Below, piece after piece: positions 5,521-8,698 of a stretch of DNA of 8,698 nucleotides (positions within the stretch are counted from its first letter, which is position 1; every line of letters begins with the position of its first letter). Origin of the DNA: an uncultured Spirochaetaceae bacterium (GTDB lineage: Bacteria; Spirochaetota; Spirochaetia; Treponematales; Treponemataceae); NCBI GenBank assembly GCA_902796985.1, contig CADBRC010000258.1, forward strand, positions 1 through 8,698, read 5' to 3'. A model generated the notes under the pieces. That model was given only the letters and a program-made list of their open reading frames with translations, did no database searches and was not told the origin of the DNA. The translations under genes and the position numbers were made by a program.

Positions 5521-8280
5521 TTATATCTGAGATTTTTCGTAGGCTTCTTCGAGGGCCTTATAGAGTGCGTCTTTATTGATGGGCTTGGAGATGTGCCCGT
5601 TCATGCCGGAGTTCAGGCTCTGCTGGACGGCCTCGCTGTAGGCGTTGGCGGAGAGGGCGAAGATAGGGATGGTCTTCGCGTCCTCCCTGTCCAGCGAGCG
5701 GATGGCTTCGGTCGCCTCGTAGCCGGAAAGGACCGGCATCTGGATGTCCATGAGGATGCAGATGTAGGTTCCCGGTTCGCATTCCTTGAAGCGCTTGACG
5801 GCGATGGCCCCGTTTTCGGCGGTGTCCGCCTCAAGCCCCATGGCGGAAAGGGTACGGAGGGCTATCTCGGTGTTTATCTCGTTGTCTTCGGCGAGGAGGA
5901 CGCGGCCGGAAAGCTTTTTCCGGAGGTCCGAAGCCTGCCTCTGCAGCGACTTGCCGCTCGTTCCCTCTTCGTAGGGGAAGCTTATCTGCATGTGGATTTT
6001 GGTTCCCTCGTGCAGCTTGCTTTTGACTTCGATCGTGCCGCCCATCAGTTCGACAAGCTTTTTGACGATGTAAAGGCCGATTCCCGTCCCCGAGCGGAGC
6101 TTCTGCCGCTCCGGGTTCCCCAGGTCCTGCGTGAAGGGGGTAAACATCTTCTTCTGGAAGTCATCCCCCATTCCGATTCCGGTGTCCGCCACCGTTATGC
6201 CGACGGAGCATATCTTGTCGTCCAGGCGGCGGGAGGCCAGGGTGAACGTGATGCGGCCGCCCTTGGGCGTGTACTTGTAGGCGTTGGAGACGAGGTTCAG
6301 GACTATCTGGTTGAGCCGCACCTTGTCGGCCCATATCGCGCTGACCTCAACCCCGGACGTGACGGTCAGGAACTCCACCCCCTTCTGATCGCAGAGGGGG
6401 ACGAACATGTTCTGTATGTCTCCGATGAACTCGTCGTGGTAGTAAATCTCCGGCACCAGCTCTATGCGGCCGGAGTCTATCTTGGAAACGTCGAGCACGT
6501 CGTTTATCAGGCTCATCAGGAACTTGTTGGACGAGCTTATCTTCTCCAGGTCGGAAAGGAGCTTCTCCCTCTCGTCTATGTCCTCGAAGGCGAAGTCCGT
6601 CATGCTCGTTATGGCGGAGAGCGGGGTGCGGATGTCGTGGCTGATGCGGGAGATGAACTCCATCTTAGACTTGGCGGCGTTCTCCGCGTCCAGGACGGCG
6701 TTCTCCAGGTTCTTCACGTACTCCTGCTCCTTGACGTAGGACTCCGTAACGTCCAGGCAGAGGGCGAGCAGGATGTCCATCTCCTCGAAGGCCCATGAGA
6801 ACACTATCTGCAGGCGGCTCTCCCTGTCCCCGGCGACCTGGTTGAAGGCGACGGCGTAGGACTTCTTGCTCCTGAGCTCCTCGCGTATCCTATCTATGCT
6901 GGTCGCCTCAAGGTATGCCTGCCTCTCCGCGTCGGTCTGTATGAAGTGCTCCGTCCGTATCCTTCGGACCTCGGCGTAGCTCGAGAGGTCCACGTTCTGG
7001 GGTATGAAGTAGATGTCGGTGCTGTTGGAGAAGTACTCGAGCTCCCCGGTGTCCGCGTAGAGGAAGGCGATGAAGTGGAAGCTGTCGGAGGCGAGGGAGT
7101 TGACGATGAAGGCGTGCTTCTTCTCCTCGCTAATGTCCACGAGGTAGGTCAGGGCCTCCACGGAGTCGGTCTCCGGGTTCATGCTGAGGTTCGCCGTGAT
7201 GCGGAGCCACTTCATCTCGAGCCCGGTAGAGGCGGTGGGGAACTCCATGTAAATCTGCTGGATGCCGTTGGTGAAGTCCAGGCGCATGGACTCCAGCGAG
7301 AAGCGGTCGAAGAACTCGCTCTGGAGCTTGGGGTCGCCTATGTCCATGCCGACCGCGTAGATGAAGCCGTCCGCCGTGTCCGACTCGTGCCTCCTGAGGA
7401 CGTCGTCGGAGATGCTCTTGTGCTCGTGGCAGCGGTTCTGCGCCAGGTCTAGCAGGGCGGATTCGTAGGAGATTTCCATCACGTCGGAAAGCTGCTTCTT
7501 GAGGCGGCGGTACTTTTCTTCTTCCCGCTGGCTCGTGCTTATGTCGATCCCGCAGCCGACGACCCTCTCCTTGCCCTGGTAGTCCGTGAAGGTGGTCAGG
7601 ATGATGTGCAGGAAGAAGCTCTCGTGGGTGATGGGGTTTATAAGCATTACCTTGGAGTCGGCCTTCTTCATCCCCGCATCTATCGAAGTGTACATGCGGA
7701 CGAATTTGTCCACGTCCCTCTCGTCCACGTTGGGGACCAGGCTGTAGGGCACGTCCTCGATGACGTCGGGCTGGTGCATCTTGCCGAAGGTGTCCGCCGC
7801 GTCCTTCTGCACCATGCTGACAGTGTGGGTGTCCTTGTCGTACTCCCAGATGGTGACGTTGAACCGCTTGGTCAGGATGTCGTAGGCGATGTTCCGCTCG
7901 TAGCGGATGTCCTCCTCCCGCTTGTCCTCGGTGATGTCCTGCGCCAGGTAGGAGGTCGCGTCCTGCCCCTTCCACTTGACCGGGTTGACCGAAATCTTGA
8001 ACCAGCGGCCGATCCCGGGGCAGAAGACCCCGCGCGAGGGGTCGAGGCTGCCTATGACGTTCTTGAGGAAGCACTCGCGGCGGTCCTTCTTCTCCGGGAC
8101 CTCGTCGATGAACGCCTGGGCGGTCATGCCCGCGCAGCCTTCCGACTGCATGAAGGACAGGAAGGGCGCGTTGGCGTAGAGGAAGGTCCGGGAGCCGTCC
8201 AGTACGAAGGTGAGGGATTCCAGATTGTCAAGCAGGGTCCTGAGGGCCTCCGCGTCGCCGTCTTGCGCCATTTCCGCCAT
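5521..8280 (-). CDS. Soluble hybrid sensor histidine kinase with about four PAS-like domains and a receiver
   Basis: The 919-residue protein would sense a signal, autophosphorylate on histidine and pass the phosphate to its own receiver. Four PAS-like modules are suggested by segments ending in a PAC-like D(I/V)(T/S) motif: QDITEDKREE (114-123), GIDISTSQREEEK (244-256), VDISEEKK (381-388) and LDVTESYVKEQE (509-520). Then come a coiled linker (515-540), the dimerisation helix with SHDIRTPL (phosphoacceptor His548), the N box around Asn666, G1 DTGIGM (699-704), F box MFTPF (712-716) and G2 GTGIGL (731-736). The receiver (about 790-919) has the acidic pair E798/D799, phosphoacceptor Asp845 in LMDIQMP, Ser877 and Lys899. 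I see no membrane segment, HPt domain or DNA-binding output, so a separate phosphotransfer partner elsewhere is likely. The ATG at 8280 lacks a Shine-Dalgarno sequence; the ATG three codons in, preceded by GGCGGA, is an alternative start. Confidence 0.93.
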   Translation of the reverse strand: MAEMAQDGDAEALRTLLDNLESLTFVLDGSRTFLYANAPFLSFMQSEGCAGMTAQAFIDEVPEKKDRRECFLKNVIGSLDPSRGVFCPGIGRWFKISVNPVKWKGQDATSYLAQDITEDKREEDIRYERNIAYDILTKRFNVTIWEYDKDTHTVSMVQKDAADTFGKMHQPDVIEDVPYSLVPNVDERDVDKFVRMYTSIDAGMKKADSKVMLINPITHESFFLHIILTTFTDYQGKERVVGCGIDISTSQREEEKYRRLKKQLSDVMEISYESALLDLAQNRCHEHKSISDDVLRRHESDTADGFIYAVGMDIGDPKLQSEFFDRFSLESMRLDFTNGIQQIYMEFPTASTGLEMKWLRITANLSMNPETDSVEALTYLVDISEEKKHAFIVNSLASDSFHFIAFLYADTGELEYFSNSTDIYFIPQNVDLSSYAEVRRIRTEHFIQTDAERQAYLEATSIDRIREELRSKKSYAVAFNQVAGDRESRLQIVFSWAFEEMDILLALCLDVTESYVKEQEYVKNLENAVLDAENAAKSKMEFISRISHDIRTPLSAITSMTDFAFEDIDEREKLLSDLEKISSSNKFLMSLINDVLDVSKIDSGRIELVPEIYYHDEFIGDIQNMFVPLCDQKGVEFLTVTSGVEVSAIWADKVRLNQIVLNLVSNAYKYTPKGGRITFTLASRRLDDKICSVGITVADTGIGMGDDFQKKMFTPFTQDLGNPERQKLRSGTGIGLYIVKKLVELMGGTIEVKSKLHEGTKIHMQISFPYEEGTSGKSLQRQASDLRKKLSGRVLLAEDNEINTEIALRTLSAMGLEADTAENGAIAVKRFKECEPGTYICILMDIQMPVLSGYEATEAIRSLDREDAKTIPIFALSANAYSEAVQQSLNSGMNGHISKPINKDALYKALEEAYEKSQI

Positions 8281-8300
8281 CTTACATTAAATCTGCCACC

Positions 8301-8329
8301 ATTATAACACGAAAGGGGCGTGGGGGCAA
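8301..8329 (-). promoter_or_regulatory. Sigma70-type promoter for the kinase operon
   Basis: Read on the - strand, TTGCCC (rc of 8324-8329) is followed after 17 bases by a perfect TATAAT (rc of 8301-8306). Transcription would begin near 8294, giving a leader of only about 14 bases before the kinase ATG. Confidence 0.65.
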
Positions 8330-8353
8330 TAAGAATTGATGATTCTGTAGTAA

Positions 8354-8378
8354 GAATCCGGGGGCGGCCCCCGGATTC
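8354..8378. repeat. Hairpin 1: 11-bp perfect stem, loop CGG
   Basis: GAATCCGGGGG pairs with CCCCCGGATTC around a CGG loop. There is no T-tract on either side. It shares the core CCGGGGGYGGCCCCCGG with the hairpin at 8416-8432, which suggests copies of a small dispersed element. Confidence 0.75.
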
Positions 8379-8415
8379 CCTGAGTGTGGGGGAGGAGGCG
8401 GGGAGGGGGCCGCAT

Positions 8416-8432
8416 CCGGGGGTGGCCCCCGG
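8416..8432. repeat. Hairpin 2: 7-bp perfect stem, loop TGG
   Basis: CCGGGGG pairs with CCCCCGG around TGG. It differs from the core of hairpin 1 only in the first loop base and is followed by a further G/C run. Confidence 0.7.
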
Positions 8433-8477
8433 GCCCCCTTGATTTGGGGGCGGACACCCACCTTCCCACCAGCACGG

Positions 8478-8496
8478 AACGGGGGATTCCCCCGTT
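8478..8496. repeat. Hairpin 3: 8-bp perfect stem, loop ATT
   Basis: AACGGGGG pairs with CCCCCGTT around ATT. The architecture is the same as the two preceding hairpins, but the stem sequence differs outside the G5/C5 run. Confidence 0.7.
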
Positions 8497-8542
8497 ACCC
8501 CCAGGCGTTCGGGCACAAGTCCGGAAGGAACGAGTCCTACGG

Positions 8543-8582
8543 GGCTGTCCTAGAAGTAATGAAACTTTATCAAAGGACAGCC
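8543..8582 (+). terminator. Terminator-like hairpin at the insertion sequence end
   Basis: GGCTGTCCT (8543-8551) and AGGACAGCC (8574-8582) form a 9-bp stem. The loop can add an inner AAGT/ACTT stem. On the + strand the stem is followed by TTTTT, so it could stop transcription entering the element from outside. On the - strand there is no T-tract. The outer arm, starting GGGGCTGTCC at 8541, may also be the terminal inverted repeat of the element. Confidence 0.55.
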
Positions 8583-8616
8583 TTTTTCAGTTTTTCAAGG
8601 ATTTCCGTTTTTTCTT

Positions 8617-8698
8617 TTAGGCATTCATCAGTCTTGCAAGCTGCTTGAAGTCATATCCGAGCATCAACAGCCCCCATTCCGTCCCGACCTTTTCCTTT
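8617..8698 (-). CDS. Transposase, C-terminal fragment (IS1182-like DDE family)
   Basis: The last 26 codons of a gene entering from the right edge end with a TAA at 8617-8619. The peptide closes with VGTEWGLLMLGYDFKQLARL and MNA. A GLxxLGYxxKxL helix is typical of the C-terminus of DDE transposases of the IS1182/IS5-like group, in which the final helix follows the catalytic Glu. Family assignment rests on this short tail only. Whether the rest is intact cannot be seen. It lies about 340 bases from the kinase start and reads in the same direction as the kinase. Confidence 0.6.
   Translation of the reverse strand, partial: KEKVGTEWGLLMLGYDFKQLARLMNA

Larger units (their letters stand above)
8330..8540. 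other. Non-coding G/C-run spacer with three triloop hairpins
   Basis: No gene is supported. The stretch is dominated by runs of four to six G or C and holds three hairpins with 3-base loops at 8354-8378, 8416-8432 and 8478-8496. It separates the kinase promoter from the insertion sequence end. The open frame that crosses it on the - strand encodes a Pro/Gly-rich low-complexity peptide and runs into the kinase gene in another frame. Confidence 0.6.
8541..8698 (-). mobile_element. End of an insertion sequence, continuing beyond the window
   Basis: The segment combines a transposase C-terminus, a short 3' untranslated part and a GGGGCTGTCC-type end resembling those of IS1182-like elements. The true boundary is inferred to be near 8540. 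The other end and the target duplication are outside the window or cannot be seen. Confidence 0.55.

Noticed and set aside
4054..6798. A 914-codon open frame on the + strand, opposite the kinase, lipoprotein and hypothetical genes
   Set aside because: It runs antisense to well-recognised genes in the phase expected from GC-rich codon use, has a repetitive Val/Leu/Gly/Asp composition and crosses two gene boundaries without any recognisable motif.
8124..8516. A 130-codon - strand frame rich in Pro and Gly
   Set aside because: It overlaps the start of the kinase in another frame and the hairpin spacer, and its composition simply reflects the G/C runs.
8490..8540. Possible tRNA or other structured RNA beside the insertion sequence
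   Set aside because: I could not build a cloverleaf or find the conserved T-loop or anticodon features.

Overview
The window is a GC-rich bacterial chromosomal segment holding seven protein genes and the tail of an eighth. No gene fixes the taxon. The relaxed lipobox of the lipoprotein, the style of the hybrid kinase and the small pyrophosphatase-like domain suggest a Treponema-like host-associated spirochaete, or failing that a clostridium. This is a low-confidence guess. Coding strands tend to have more C than G in the lines I counted by hand.

Left block (161-2616, + strand): three closely spaced genes. The first is a GNAT acetyltransferase fused to a small class I pyrophosphatase-like domain. 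The second is a D12-class DNA N6-adenine methyltransferase with no restriction partner in view. The third is a second, RimI-like GNAT. The 160 bases upstream contain a 16-bp tandem repeat and a 23-bp direct copy of a piece of the first gene. From 2617 to 2752 there are only short GC hairpins between convergent genes.

Middle (2753-3705): an RdgB/HAM1 non-canonical purine NTP pyrophosphatase gene on the - strand, preceded by about 280 non-coding bases. This intergenic stretch has an AT-rich core flanked by an 11-bp inverted repeat, an AAT-like triplet run, and several TTTTCCACA/ATTTCCACA DnaA-box-like 9-mers, two of them inside a perfect 16-bp direct repeat. It resembles a replication origin or another DnaA-bound locus, and it is the most interesting non-coding part of the window.

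Right block (3706-8280, - strand): an apparent three-gene operon in the order soluble hybrid sensor kinase with about four PAS-like modules, lipoprotein, acidic helical protein of unknown function. The gaps are 18 and 3 bases, and good ribosome binding sites precede the last two genes. A promoter with a perfect TATAAT lies just upstream of the kinase. The operon suggests a cytoplasmic sensing system linked to an envelope lipoprotein, but its signal and output are unknown.

Right edge (8281-8698): a G/C-run spacer with three triloop hairpins, two of them sharing one core, then the end of an insertion sequence with the last 26 codons of a transposase on the - strand.
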